Part shown: one piece after another, positions 44,801-52,286 of the stretch | Layout: every line of letters starts with the position of its first letter | Position numbering within the stretch: the stretch's first letter is position 1 | Assembly: GCF_039540515.1 (NCBI RefSeq) | Contig: NZ_BAABFA010000019.1 | Span: 247,693-311,692, forward strand | DNA: 64,000 nt | Direction: 5' to 3' | From: Nemorincola caseinilytica | Lineage (GTDB): Bacteria > Bacteroidota > Bacteroidia > Chitinophagales > Chitinophagaceae | Made by a program: the position numbers and the translations under genes | Notes under the pieces: generated by a model | What the model saw: only the letters and a program-made list of their open reading frames with translations | Database searches by the model: none | What the model was told of the DNA's origin: nothing

Positions 44801-45856
44801 GGCGCCATCGCTGTACACTACTACAGGGTTCTTTGCCTTGTCTACTGCCAGCGATACATAGTTCACACTGCCTGCAGAAAAACCCGCAGCACCCACCAGC
44901 ACCCAGCTACTGCCATTGTATTTCCTTACGCTTATCTTATCGCTGTTCCCGCCATCCTTATATGCCACATATGGCGTACCAAAGATGTCTACCGCCAGCG
45001 ACACATAACTTGCCGATCCTGCTGATATGCCTGCACTGCCCAGTATGGCCCACGACGAGCCATTGTATCTCATTACGGTCACCTTATTGCTGTTGGCGCC
45101 ATCTGCAAAGGCCACATACAGGTTGTTACTGGCATCTATGCCCATAGATGTCCATTCTGCTGTACTGGCAGAAAAACCTGCCGTACCTACATACACCCAG
45201 TTGCTGCCATCATATTTCATCACACTGGCCTTGCTGCCATACATCCAGTACTCATCGCGAAAGGCCACATAGGGTGTATTGCTGCCATCGAGCACCAGCG
45301 ATGTATATACGGCCCCACCGGGTGTGAACTGTGTAGAACCTATGTTCACCCAGCTACTGCCATTGAACCGCATGGCCGATGCCTGGTAGCCATTGTCCCT
45401 ATAGGCCACATACGGATTACCGCTTGCATCGAAGGCCATAGACATATATTGTGCCTGGCCTCCTGTGAACTTCTGCGCACCTACATAAGACCATGTACTG
45501 CCATTATACTTCACCACCGATCCTCGCGATGTATTGTCATTGTATGCTACATAGGGCGTACCCGATGCATCCAGCTTTATCACCGTATACTCTGCCGAAT
45601 ATTCCGATATAGCAGTGCCCAGGCCCAGCCATCTGCTGCTGTTGCTATTATTATCGTTGCAGTCCAGGTTATTGAGTACATATCCTGCCGGCTGGCTGGC
45701 TGCAGTAGTGGTCACCGATGGATTGCCCCATCCGTCACCATCCACATCGCGGTACCACGTTACTGTTTGGGAAAATGTATCTAAAGGGCACAGGAAAAAA
45801 ATAGCCGCTAGGACCGGCAGCTTTTTCAGGAAGGATCTGCTGTAAGATTGCTTCAT
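38822..45856 (-). CDS. Giant secreted repeat protein with two propeller-like blocks and a type IX sorting domain
   Basis: 2344 residues. Signal peptide (~1-29); a metal-binding motif of DxDGDGWG...DCND type (~33-75); seven ~48-residue repeats (~80-405, each with PYVAY-DG and VMRFNGSSWVNVGSAG), suggesting a seven-bladed propeller; an Ig-like domain; a second DNDGDGWG motif (~505-545); seven more repeats (~550-885); another Ig-like domain; about seven Big-type domains of ~75 residues (GTWTSSNTSxATVxSSTGVV pattern, ~960-1500); Cys-containing PKD/Ig-like repeats (~1500-1745); a beta-helix-like region; and a C-terminal type IX sorting domain ending VYIATFNSDLGRQSMKISVFH minus its last residues. 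Probably surface-attached or released adhesin. Ligand unknown. Confidence 0.88.
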   Translation of the reverse strand: MKQSYSRSFLKKLPVLAAIFFLCPLDTFSQTVTWYRDVDGDGWGNPSVTTTAASQPAGYVLNNLDCNDNNSNSSRWLGLGTAISEYSAEYTVIKLDASGTPYVAYNDNTSRGSVVKYNGSTWSYVGAQKFTGGQAQYMSMAFDASGNPYVAYRDNGYQASAMRFNGSSWVNIGSTQFTPGGAVYTSLVLDGSNTPYVAFRDEYWMYGSKASVMKYDGSNWVYVGTAGFSASTAEWTSMGIDASNNLYVAFADGANSNKVTVMRYNGSSWAILGSAGISAGSASYVSLAVDIFGTPYVAYKDGGNSDKISVRKYNGSSWVLVGAAGFSAGSVNYVSLAVDKAKNPVVVYSDGANSNKATVMRFNGSSWVNVVSAGITTGSANHTTVALSPYGVPYIAYQDGNASNGLSVMGLTPVVNYPTIPTVTPSSYTLCSSGTVTLTATGTLNDGTAWKWYSGSCGGTAIGTGSSITVSVSATQTYYARGENICPTSNGNCGFAVVTYNPSSNVWYKDNDGDGWGSQTVSTVSCTQPATYVANNIDCNDASVTASLYYNLSSNPINTYQNQWTSIAVDPTTNTPYVGYYEEYSRGSVVKYVSGNWVYVGGSRFTGGATQYNHVAISSNGTVYMGYQDAFAGASVMKFDGSSWVQVGSANFSAAGTSYNSLALDPAGTPYVVYKDAYYMYNNKATVMKFNGSSWEYVGTPGLSPGSADHTSIAIDGGGTPYVAFSDGNNSGKVTVMRYLSGAWTTVGTAGFSAGSASYIDLAMSSTGIPYVVYKDGGNSNKATVMRFNGTTWVNVGSAGFSAGSVEYTSIAITGTTLFVSYSDGNNSNRATVMRFNGTSWSNHATGISSGTSNFNSIAVDNYGIPITAFQDASMSNRVYVAKAGPNATAPTTPSVSSSTGTVSCGTPTTLSATGTLNGAGAWYWYSGSCGGTFVGTGNSIAVTPSATTTYYAMGNGGCLTTPGNCSSGITINVTGGPPSVSAITGPTSLCEGSTITLSSATPGGTWSSSHTGKATVNSSGVVTGEGNGSVTISYSLSNSCGTTVRTYNITVIAGPGEISGTLSVCAGETTNLNSGGSGPWTSSNTGIATVSSTGLVTGVAAGTVGITHTLSSNGCYRAAVVTVGATPAAITGATSICIGQQTTLTTTPAGGTWTSSNTSNATVGSASGVVSAVSSGNVTIRYTMPGGCYSELDISMLSAPNAFTGAAICTGGTTSLSSSGSGPWTSSNNGVASVSGSSGTGTVTGVAAGTATITHSLTSTGCYTTAVVTVNPMPVAITGNMILCSDATSTLANSVAGGTWTSSNTSRATVGASTGIVSPVSAGTANITYTTALGCFVTAVVTVTSTPGNVTGTLATCLLATTQLSSVGAGPWSSSNTSVASINSTGLVTGNAQGTATITHTVTSSGCVVTKEVTVNPLPDVISGTVGICIGGTYTFTNTTAGGTWQSSATARATIGSSSGVVTPVSAGTTNISYILTATGCSRSAVLTVSAAPSITGITNGGPICAGATLTLTTSGPSNVVGYSWTGPVTVTSSISASASVPSATTAASGVYTVAVNNGNYPGCIKTYTTSATVKTTPIAAPANNGPICPGGSATLTANSSGGATVYAWSGADLSSATVQNPTATPTVTSTYSLTVSDGSGNAGCSPATIYTTTVTRNTTPTAAPTNNGPVCSGGTVTLMANPGGSTNGYTWSGPNLSSTTVQNPTATPTATSTYSLTVRYGNGNPGCSPSTVYTTQVTIRPGGNNWLGTVSSDWYTASNWCSGVPTTTTTATIPAGTPYSPLVASGTASVKDITVASSATLTVTGGTFRVSGTIATAGTFSVTGGTIEMNGSTLQAMGANLFANNTINNFTVSNAAGVSLGGALKIRGVVKAASGNIASNGYLTLLSTAAQTALIDGSGSGSVTGNTIVERYVTRDYGYKYVSSPFTSLTVGAFGSYVDLGAAFPTFYYYNESLSTAGWVTYTTTASTLTPMTGYAANFGTSSSPVTVSLTGVVNNGPFSTTLYNRNRTYTKGFNLVGNPYPSPIDWNASTGWTKTNIDNAVYYFNASDTNQYTGIYSSYVGGVSSDGVANNVIPAMQGFFVHVSNGSYPVTGSFGMNNNVRVNNLTPTYHKSTTGSMPLLRLGAKYVSSALYDPTVVYFSEAGNGMFDPELDALKLMNTDSTLPNLYTISKDENKLSIQAVRTVADSIEIVPVGIQMPEEGRVWIGARSIENVPDDVHIFLYDANAKIVRDLRNDPAYEVSLGKGSYDSRFYLMLTRRGKEELPVVNGAINAYTSGGSLFVHTLTDECDVTVSDLLGRTVGRYQLAGSGYHEIKLQVASGVYIATFNSDLGRQSMKISVFH

Positions 45857-46241
45857 AATCTGTTATGTCTTCACCACAATTTATTCACACCTGCCACCAC
45901 GGCAACGGTAGCATAAGATAACATCTTATGCATGTACACGCAGCGGCCATTCAGAGATACATTGTAGTGGGCGGGCTATAGTAGCTGCTATATGTTCATC
46001 AACTGTGCATCGCTATTCTTTTTACAATAGAATGTTAGCGCGATGCATACATAACGGCATACAGGTATAGACACAGCTCACCGATGATACAAAAATACAT
46101 TTCTTTTCGTATCATTCAGTTCACCGGCACACCTCTTCGCATGGTTTTCAGAAAATATATCGCATATGTTCATTAAGCCCACGCTATACCGGTGCAAGCC
46201 ACAGGCATCGTTATGTTGGGAAGGAGAAAGGCAAGGGACAT
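45857..46241. other. Gene-free stretch upstream of the giant protein
   Basis: About 385 bp with no convincing ORF. A -7-like TATTTTTG on the minus strand (46097-46090) is the best promoter candidate for the giant gene, which would give a long ~230-nt leader; no matching upstream element was found. Confidence 0.4.
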
Positions 46242-46276
46242 AAAAAAAAGAGGTTGTGATCAAACAACCTCTTTTT
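46242..46276 (-). terminator. Terminator of the rplU-rpmA-histone-like operon
   Basis: A 13-bp perfect stem (46245-46257 with 46264-46276) and 6-nt loop; on the minus strand it ends in a T-run (46249-46242). Confidence 0.88.
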
Positions 46277-46297
46277 AAGATCGCTAAAAATCTTGGA

Positions 46298-46582
46298 CTA
46301 CTTTTTAGCGGCGGTCTTCTTTGGGCCGGCATTCTTAGATGCTGCCGCTTTTTTAGGAGCTGCTGCTTTCTTAGGAGCCGCGGCCTTTTTGGGAGCTGCC
46401 GCTTTTTTAGGAGCTGCTGCTTTTTTAGCAGGTGCTGCTTTTTTAGCAGGTGCTGCTTTCTTTGCAGGTGCTGCCTTTTTAGCAGGTGCTGCTTTCTTTG
46501 CAGGTGCTGCCTTTTTAGCAGGTGCTGCTTTCTTTGCGGGTGCCGCTTTCTTTGCAGGGGCCGCTTTTTTTGCTGTTGCCAT
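46298..46582 (-). CDS. Lys/Ala/Pro-rich histone H1-like protein
   Basis: 94 residues made almost entirely of hexapeptides: after MATA, eight KKAAPA units, four KKAAAP units and a KKAAASKNAGPKKTAAKK tail. It resembles the C-terminal tail of eukaryotic H1 and bacterial Hc1/AlgP-type proteins, which bind DNA or other polyanions. There is no folded domain. It lies 77 bp after rpmA and is closed by a strong terminator, so it may be co-transcribed with two ribosomal protein genes. The near-identical 18-bp DNA units should make its length variable between strains. Confidence 0.8.
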   Translation of the reverse strand: MATAKKAAPAKKAAPAKKAAPAKKAAPAKKAAPAKKAAPAKKAAPAKKAAPAKKAAAPKKAAAPKKAAAPKKAAAPKKAAASKNAGPKKTAAKK

Positions 46583-46624
46583 AACTGTGAATTTAAGGGT
46601 TAAACAAAAATCTTCTATATGGCA

Positions 46625-46657
46625 AGATCGCCGTAGGGGGTTAGTCCTCGGCGATCT
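46625..46657 (-). terminator. Hairpin after rpmA, possible attenuating terminator
   Basis: AGATCGCCG (46625-46633) pairs with CGGCGATCT (46649-46657), 2 bp beyond the rpmA stop, with only a weak T-rich tail. It may reduce read-through into the histone-like gene. Confidence 0.45.
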
Positions 46658-46659
46658 CC

Positions 46660-46914
46660 TTAATTAACTGCAGTTACTGATACCAATGTTTTTGTCCTTG
46701 TCTTGCGGAACTCTACTATCCCGTCGGCAAGGGCGAATATGGTAAAGTCCTTACCCAGGCCTACGTTGGTACCCGGATGATAAACTGTACCACGCTGGCG
46801 TACTATTATATTACCTGAGATAGCCGGCTGACCACCGAATATCTTTACACCATGTCTTTTACTATGTGAATCCCGGCCGTTCCTTACACTGCCTTCGCCT
46901 TTTTTGTGTGCCAT
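46660..46914 (-). CDS. rpmA: Ribosomal protein bL27
   Basis: 84 residues with the invariant start MAHKKGEGSVRNGRDS, then KRHGVKIFGGQ and the RQRGTVYHPGTNVGLGKD segment. Component of the 50S subunit near the peptidyl transferase centre. Standard length; follows rplU as in most bacteria. Confidence 0.98.
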   Translation of the reverse strand: MAHKKGEGSVRNGRDSHSKRHGVKIFGGQPAISGNIIVRQRGTVYHPGTNVGLGKDFTIFALADGIVEFRKTRTKTLVSVTAVN

Positions 46915-46956
46915 CTTATTTTAGCTTGCTTAAAATTACTTATTTCTGGAATAAAA

Positions 46957-47256
46957 TTATGCGATCCCGTTTATTTTTATTTTGGTAAAGCTCTGGCGAT
47001 GACCATTCATCTTCTGGTAGCCTTTCCTGCGTTTCTTTTTGAACACGATCACTTTGTCTCCTTTCAGATGATCTACTATCTCTGCCTGTACCTTATTCGA
47101 TGAGCTACCTACAGACATATTACCATCGTTGCTTACCATAAGCACGTTGGAGAACTCTACTTTGTCACCGGCGTTGCCGCTCAGGCGATGCACGAACAGT
47201 TCATCATTCTGTTTTACCTTGAACTGCTGACCGGCTATATTTACTATTGCGAACAT
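46957..47256 (-). CDS. rplU: Ribosomal protein bL21
   Basis: 99 residues from ATG 47256 (MFAIVNIAGQQFKVKQND), the family start; an upstream ATG at 47292 would add an unlikely leader that overlaps the promoter. C-terminal KKKRRKGYQKMNGHRQSFT is diagnostic. First gene of the rplU-rpmA operon. Confidence 0.98.
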   Translation of the reverse strand: MFAIVNIAGQQFKVKQNDELFVHRLSGNAGDKVEFSNVLMVSNDGNMSVGSSSNKVQAEIVDHLKGDKVIVFKKKRRKGYQKMNGHRQSFTKIKINGIA

Positions 47257-47278
47257 GATAAACGTAAAAATATTTCTG

Positions 47279-47309
47279 CAAAGGTAATGCACTTTTTTAT
47301 TTTGAACAA
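47279..47309 (-). promoter_or_regulatory. Promoter of rplU-rpmA
   Basis: Minus-strand TTG (47309-47307), 20 bp, and a perfect -7 element TACCTTTG (47286-47279), about 22 bp upstream of the rplU ATG. Confidence 0.65.
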
Positions 47310-47425
47310 CAAAAATTTATTATTGTTTTCAAAGTGCATTTTATAATTCCACTAACAACATCTCGTTGCTCGTTAGCGCAAAGGTAAATATCGTTCGCTA
47401 ACTTTGACTCCCCGATACCAATGAA

Positions 47426-48922
47426 ATGAAACTGCGATCTTTTCTTGCCAGGCCATATGCATCCATCGTTCACTCGCGTGTGCGCAAAGGCATGGCCACA
47501 GCCGTTGCAGACCAGCAGGCCATACTGCAGTACCTGCTGAAGAACGGCGCCCGCACAGCCTTTGGCCGCGATCATGGCATGGAGAGCGTAAAGACCTACG
47601 AGGAGTTCAAGGCCGCAGTACCCATCAGAGATTACGAGGCGTTCATACCCTACATCAATAAGATAAAAGAGGGCGAGGCCAATGTGCTGTGGAAGGGAAG
47701 GCCCATATATTTCGCAAAGACATCGGGCACTACCAGTGGTGTAAAATACATACCCATCACCAAAGAGTCTATGCCTAATCATATAAGTGGTGCGCGCGAT
47801 GCGCTGCTCTGCTATATGGCCGAAAGCGGCAACACTGCCTTTGCCGATGGCAAGATGATATTCCTCTCAGGATCGCCCGAGATGGAGCGCGTAGGGGGCA
47901 TACCCACAGGCCGCCTCAGTGGTATAGTCAACCATTTCATACCGCGCTATCTGCGTGGCAACCAGTTGCCATCTTACGAGACCAACTGTATAGAGGACTG
48001 GGAGACCAAGCTGGACAAGATAGTGAACGAGACCATAGGCGAGAACATGACGCTGATAAGCGGTATACCGCCATGGATGCAGATGTACTTCGAGTGGCTC
48101 TCGCAACGCAGCAATGGCAAAAAGATAAAGGAGATATTTCCTAAGTTGCAGGTAATAGTGCATGGCGGTGTCAACTTCGAGCCATACCGTGCCCGCCTCA
48201 TGGACAGCCTGGGCGAACAGGTGGATATGATAGAGACCTTCCCTGCATCAGAGGGCTTCTTTGCCTTCCAGGACAAGATAGGTGGCGAAGGCCTGCTGCT
48301 CAATACCGATGCCGGTATCTTCTACGAATTCATACCCGCGGCAGAGATACATAATGACAACCCTACGCGCCTATCGCTGGGCGATGTGAAGGTGGGCGAG
48401 AACTACGCCCTCGTAGTAAGCACCGATGCCGGCCTGTGGGGCTACAGCATAGGCGATACCGTACGCTTTGTGAGCACAGAGCCGTACAGGCTGGTGGTCA
48501 CGGGCCGCATCAAGCATTTCATATCCGCCTTCGGCGAGCATGTCATAGGCGAGGAGGTGGAATATGCTGTAATGAACGCAGCAAAAGAGCACGATGTGCA
48601 GATCACCGAGTTCACCGTGGCGCCTGCCATACAGGTGACCGATGGCCTGCCCTACCACGAATGGTTCATCGAGTTCGAGACACGGCCGGCCGATATGGAT
48701 GCGTTCGCAAAGAGTGTGAACGACCACATGCGCGGCAAGAACATCTACTACGAAGACCTGATGACGGGCAGTATACTGCGCCCGCTGGTGATACGCGACA
48801 TGAAGAAGAACACCTTCATAGACTACATGCGCTCTATAGGCAAGCTGGGCGGGCAGAACAAGGTACCACGCCTCAGCAACGACCGCAGAATAGCCGATGC
48901 CCTGCAGCCCTGGATACAATAA
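47426..48922 (+). CDS. GH3-family acyl-adenylate-forming protein
   Basis: 498 residues. Matches the GH3 family first known as plant auxin-amino acid synthetases: FAKTSGTTSGVKYIPIT (ATP-binding region, ~96-112), a central LISGIPPWMQMYFEWL, and TDAGLWGYSIGDTVRF plus GRIKHFISAFGEHVIGEEVE in the C-terminal half. The family adenylates carboxylic acids and couples them to amines. The bacterial substrate is unknown. A TAACTTTG element lies shortly upstream (47397-47404). Alone on its strand here. Confidence 0.9.
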   Translation: MKLRSFLARPYASIVHSRVRKGMATAVADQQAILQYLLKNGARTAFGRDHGMESVKTYEEFKAAVPIRDYEAFIPYINKIKEGEANVLWKGRPIYFAKTSGTTSGVKYIPITKESMPNHISGARDALLCYMAESGNTAFADGKMIFLSGSPEMERVGGIPTGRLSGIVNHFIPRYLRGNQLPSYETNCIEDWETKLDKIVNETIGENMTLISGIPPWMQMYFEWLSQRSNGKKIKEIFPKLQVIVHGGVNFEPYRARLMDSLGEQVDMIETFPASEGFFAFQDKIGGEGLLLNTDAGIFYEFIPAAEIHNDNPTRLSLGDVKVGENYALVVSTDAGLWGYSIGDTVRFVSTEPYRLVVTGRIKHFISAFGEHVIGEEVEYAVMNAAKEHDVQITEFTVAPAIQVTDGLPYHEWFIEFETRPADMDAFAKSVNDHMRGKNIYYEDLMTGSILRPLVIRDMKKNTFIDYMRSIGKLGGQNKVPRLSNDRRIADALQPWIQ

Positions 48923-48933
48923 TGGCAAAGACC

Positions 48934-49449
48934 TCAGTTCTTGCTCATCATACAGTTCACATAGGTCTTTAGCTGGTAACCATCATCTTTGGGAATGGCC
49001 TGCAATGCATTGTGCAGCCGCACCTTCACAATGCGCGAAGTGGCGAAGTGGCCTATATAGTGATCGCTGATGCGGAAGAAGGCCTGCAACACATACCGCC
49101 CCCCGTTAGACGATGAGCTGGCCGATGCCGTAGACCCTATGAATACAGACCTTTCCGGCGTACACCGCACTTCCACATTCTCGTCCACTATCTCCGTACC
49201 ATCCTCGAATGTTATGGCGGCACCCCGTGTCTCGAAGTGTTCGCGTTCATCGCTGAAGTGGAACAGCACCGCAAAGAAAGTATCGGTCTTTATCTGCCTT
49301 ATCACAAAGGCATACTTCGTTTCGGGGCTTTTGTAGGTAGTGGTCTTTTTCTTGCGCTCTACCTTGCGCGTTATCTTGCGGCAGGGATCTTTCTCTGCGC
49401 AGCACAGCAAGGGTAGTGCCAGTAAAAGGAAGGATAGAAAATATCTCAT
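48934..49449 (-). CDS. Small exported protein of unknown function
   Basis: 171 residues from ATG 49449, which opens a signal peptide (MRYFLSFLLLALPLLCCAEK); either a lipoprotein or a cleaved export signal. The mature part is beta-rich with a basic KITRKVERKKKTTT stretch near its start and a Ser-rich turn (STASASSSSNGG). No family recognised. It ends with MMSKN 11 bp from the convergent GH3 gene. Confidence 0.65.
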   Translation of the reverse strand: MRYFLSFLLLALPLLCCAEKDPCRKITRKVERKKKTTTYKSPETKYAFVIRQIKTDTFFAVLFHFSDEREHFETRGAAITFEDGTEIVDENVEVRCTPERSVFIGSTASASSSSNGGRYVLQAFFRISDHYIGHFATSRIVKVRLHNALQAIPKDDGYQLKTYVNCMMSKN

Positions 49450-49506
49450 GACATTGGGTTTGACAGTAAAGATACTGCACCCGTCACAAAACCGGAACAA
49501 TACAGG

Positions 49507-50370
49507 TTATTCCTTGGGCAGCGCTCCGTACTGCTTCAGTATGGTCTTGGTAATGGCGATACGCGTATCGAACCAGTTGCGCGATGTATCGGCCACCGGC
49601 ATCTCGAAGTTCTGCGAGAAGAAGTATGGATACATGCGTATATCGGTCTTGTTCATAGAGCCCTTGGGTTCCTTCACATGCTCTATGCGCTCTACAAAGC
49701 CTGTCACCCAGTATATGTACTTGCCACCCTTTATCTCTCCGGTACCTGTCTTGTAGTACAGCTTGTAGCCGGGGCCTTCTTCGCGCAGCATTATGTTCCT
49801 CACTATACGCTGGCTGCGCTCCGATACCGGCAGCTCGGCAAAGTACAGGCGCTTCACAAAACCGGCCTGCTCGTCGGCGCTTATCTGCAGCGAGTCGTTC
49901 AGCCAGAACATGTCTATCTGCCCCGATATGTTCATGTTGCCATACTTTATGGTATCTATATAGCGCTTCATCCTGTCGGGCCCTATGCGGCGCGCTATCT
50001 CCCGGTAGTACCACAGGCAGCTCACCTTCATGGCCTCGCGCATATCCATATCCTTGCGCCATTCTTCACGGCCGCCATAGGCGGTATCGTACTTTATCAC
50101 CAGCCTTTCATCGGGCGCCACGGCTGTTTCCAGCGCCACCAGCGAGTTGAATATCTTGAAAGTGGATGCCGGCAGAAAACGCTGCGAGCAACGCTCCAGG
50201 TTGTAATAGTGTATCGATTCATGATTGTTGTCGCGCAGTATGAAACAGGCATCCTTTATGCCGTTCTCCTCATACACCTTAGCCCATTCTTTGTGCTCTA
50301 TGATCCGTGCATCGCGGCACGATACCATCACCAATGCGAACAGGAATACTATGGAAATTCGGGACAACAT
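49507..50370 (-). CDS. Class D beta-lactamase-like lipoprotein
   Basis: 287 residues with a lipoprotein signal (lipobox MVSC, Cys18). The class D active-site set is present: STFK (69-72), a second motif S117-C-L where OXA enzymes have S-x-V, YGN (143-145), FWL (155-157, the tryptophan that shelters the carbamylated lysine) and KTGTG (207-211). GQIDMFWLNDSLQISADEQ matches OXA enzymes closely. It could hydrolyse beta-lactams or be a cell-wall sensor of the BlaR type without its membrane part. Chromosomal, with resident codon use and no mobile element, so intrinsic rather than acquired. Confidence 0.87.
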   Translation of the reverse strand: MLSRISIVFLFALVMVSCRDARIIEHKEWAKVYEENGIKDACFILRDNNHESIHYYNLERCSQRFLPASTFKIFNSLVALETAVAPDERLVIKYDTAYGGREEWRKDMDMREAMKVSCLWYYREIARRIGPDRMKRYIDTIKYGNMNISGQIDMFWLNDSLQISADEQAGFVKRLYFAELPVSERSQRIVRNIMLREEGPGYKLYYKTGTGEIKGGKYIYWVTGFVERIEHVKEPKGSMNKTDIRMYPYFFSQNFEMPVADTSRNWFDTRIAITKTILKQYGALPKE

Positions 50371-50408
50371 TTTGATCGATGTATTATGAAGAATGAACGA
50401 ACTGGGTA

Positions 50409-52058
50409 TTAAACTGTGGTCTTTTCAAATGAGCGTTTGGCGTAGCCGTTGCGGTTCTCCTGTGCCTCCTTGGCGGCCTTTACAAAGGCTACGAAGAGCG
50501 GGTGCGGGTTCTCTACCGTGCTTTTATATTCGGGGTGGAACTGCACACCTATATAGAACGGATGGTCCTTTAGTTCCACCACCTCTACCAGGTTGGTCTT
50601 GGGGTTGCGGCCCACAGGTATGAAACCTGCTTTCTCGTACTGCTCCAGGAACTCGTTGTTGAACTCGTAACGGTGGCGGTGACGCTCGTTGATGGTGCTG
50701 CTGCCATATATAGATGCCGCCATAGATGCAGGCTGCAACTGGCACTCATAACTGCCCAGGCGCATTGTACCGCCCATCTGTGTTATGTTCTTCTGCTCCT
50801 CCATCATGCATATCACACCCTGCTCGGTATCGGGGTCCATTTCGGTAGAGTGGGCCTTGGGCATACCCAGCACATTGCGTGCGAATTCCACGCAGGCCAT
50901 CTGCATACCCAGGCATATCCCGAAGAAGGGTATCTTGTTCTCCCTGGCATACCGTATGGCCTCTACCTTGCCCTCTATACCACGGCTGCCGAAGCCCGGC
51001 GCCACCAGTACGGCATCCAGGTTCTGCAGTTTTTCTTTTGCTATCTCCTTCGTCAGGAATTCCGAGTGAATGTTGCGTACCTCTACCTTGCACTCGTTCA
51101 TGGCTCCGGCATGTATCAGCGCCTCCAGTATCGATTTGTATGCATCCTGCAGTTCCACATATTTGCCTATCAGGCCTATGGTCACCTTGCTCTTGGGGTA
51201 GCGCAGCTTGTTCAGAAATTCTTTCCACTTTGTCAGGTCCGGTTCTGCGCCCATAGGCATTTCCAGCTTCTCCAGGCATATCACGTCCAGCCTTTCGCGC
51301 ATCATCTCTAGCGGCACACTGTATATGGTATCGGCGTCCAGCGCCTCTATCACTGCATCCTGCGTCACGTTGCAGAACAGGGCTATCTTTTTCTTCAGGT
51401 CCTTGTACAGCGGCTCTTCGGTACGGCACACCAGCACATCGGGCGTCAGGCCATGCTCGCTCATCATCTTCACCGAGTGCTGTGTGGGTTTCGTCTTCAG
51501 CTCCTTGGCGGCTTTCAGGTAGGGTATCAGTGTCAGGTGTATCACCAGGCAGTTCTCCGATCCCATCTCCCACTTCAGCTGGCGCACAGCCTCTATATAC
51601 GGCAGCGATTCTATATCGCCCACGGTACCACCCAGCTCCGTTATCACTATATCGAACTTTCCGTTCTCGCCCAGCAGCAGTACACGCCTCTTTATCTCGT
51701 CGGTTATATGGGGTATCACCTGCACGGTCTTGCCCAGGTAGGCGCCTTCGCGCTCCTTGGTTATCACATGCTGGTATATGCGGCCTGTGGTCACATTATT
51801 GGCCTGCGATGTGAAGGTGTTCAGGTAGCGCTCATAGTGGCCCAGGTCCAGGTCGGTCTCGGCGCCATCCTCCGTCACATAGCATTCCCCATGCTCGTAC
51901 GGGTTCAGTGTCCCGGGATCCACATTGATATACGGGTCGAATTTCTGGATAGTGGTACTGAAACCACGGGCCTGTAATAATTTGGCAAGCGAGGCGGCTA
52001 TAATGCCCTTGCCCAGAGATGATGTCACACCACCTGTCACAAAAATATACTTGGTCAT
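50409..52058 (-). CDS. pyrG: CTP synthase
   Basis: 549 residues. Makes CTP from UTP using glutamine. N-terminal synthase domain with FVTGGVTSSLGKGIIAASLA (P-loop, ~7-26), INVDPGTLNPYEHGE and GGTVGDIESLP; C-terminal glutamine amidotransferase with FFGICLGMQMACVEFARN (nucleophile Cys ~380) and GVQFHPEYKS. Full length. Preceded by a consensus promoter. Confidence 0.98.
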   Translation of the reverse strand: MTKYIFVTGGVTSSLGKGIIAASLAKLLQARGFSTTIQKFDPYINVDPGTLNPYEHGECYVTEDGAETDLDLGHYERYLNTFTSQANNVTTGRIYQHVITKEREGAYLGKTVQVIPHITDEIKRRVLLLGENGKFDIVITELGGTVGDIESLPYIEAVRQLKWEMGSENCLVIHLTLIPYLKAAKELKTKPTQHSVKMMSEHGLTPDVLVCRTEEPLYKDLKKKIALFCNVTQDAVIEALDADTIYSVPLEMMRERLDVICLEKLEMPMGAEPDLTKWKEFLNKLRYPKSKVTIGLIGKYVELQDAYKSILEALIHAGAMNECKVEVRNIHSEFLTKEIAKEKLQNLDAVLVAPGFGSRGIEGKVEAIRYARENKIPFFGICLGMQMACVEFARNVLGMPKAHSTEMDPDTEQGVICMMEEQKNITQMGGTMRLGSYECQLQPASMAASIYGSSTINERHRHRYEFNNEFLEQYEKAGFIPVGRNPKTNLVEVVELKDHPFYIGVQFHPEYKSTVENPHPLFVAFVKAAKEAQENRNGYAKRSFEKTTV

Positions 52059-52136
52059 AACGCTCCTGTTTTAATGCAAGACCGGTACGCAGCTATATAT
52101 TACAATAAATACGGGGAAGTAGCTGTTGCGGTCGTG

Positions 52137-52167
52137 CAAAGGTACAATGGATAAATGGAATGTCAAA
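52137..52167 (-). promoter_or_regulatory. Promoter of pyrG
   Basis: Minus-strand TTTG (52167-52164), exactly 19 bp, TACCTTTG (52144-52137): a perfect Bacteroidota consensus ~80 bp before the start. Confidence 0.8.
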
Positions 52168-52222
52168 GTATGACCGCCCCCGGTGTGCAATGTGACGGGG
52201 AATATCACTATCATTGCAATTA

Positions 52223-52256
52223 TTTGCATAGAATAGGGGTAGACAACTACCTTTTG
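52223..52256 (+). promoter_or_regulatory. Possible promoter of the TylF-like gene
   Basis: TTTG (52223-52226), 21 bp, TACCTTTTG (52248-52256), one base longer than consensus, ~30 bp before the ATG. Confidence 0.4.
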
Positions 52257-52286
52257 CCATCAGCCACCCTAATACAGTACCGAAAA

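Noticed and set aside
46311..46580. Regular 18-bp repeats that could suggest a CRISPR array
   Set aside because: The units are contiguous and encode the KKAAPA protein; there are no spacers.
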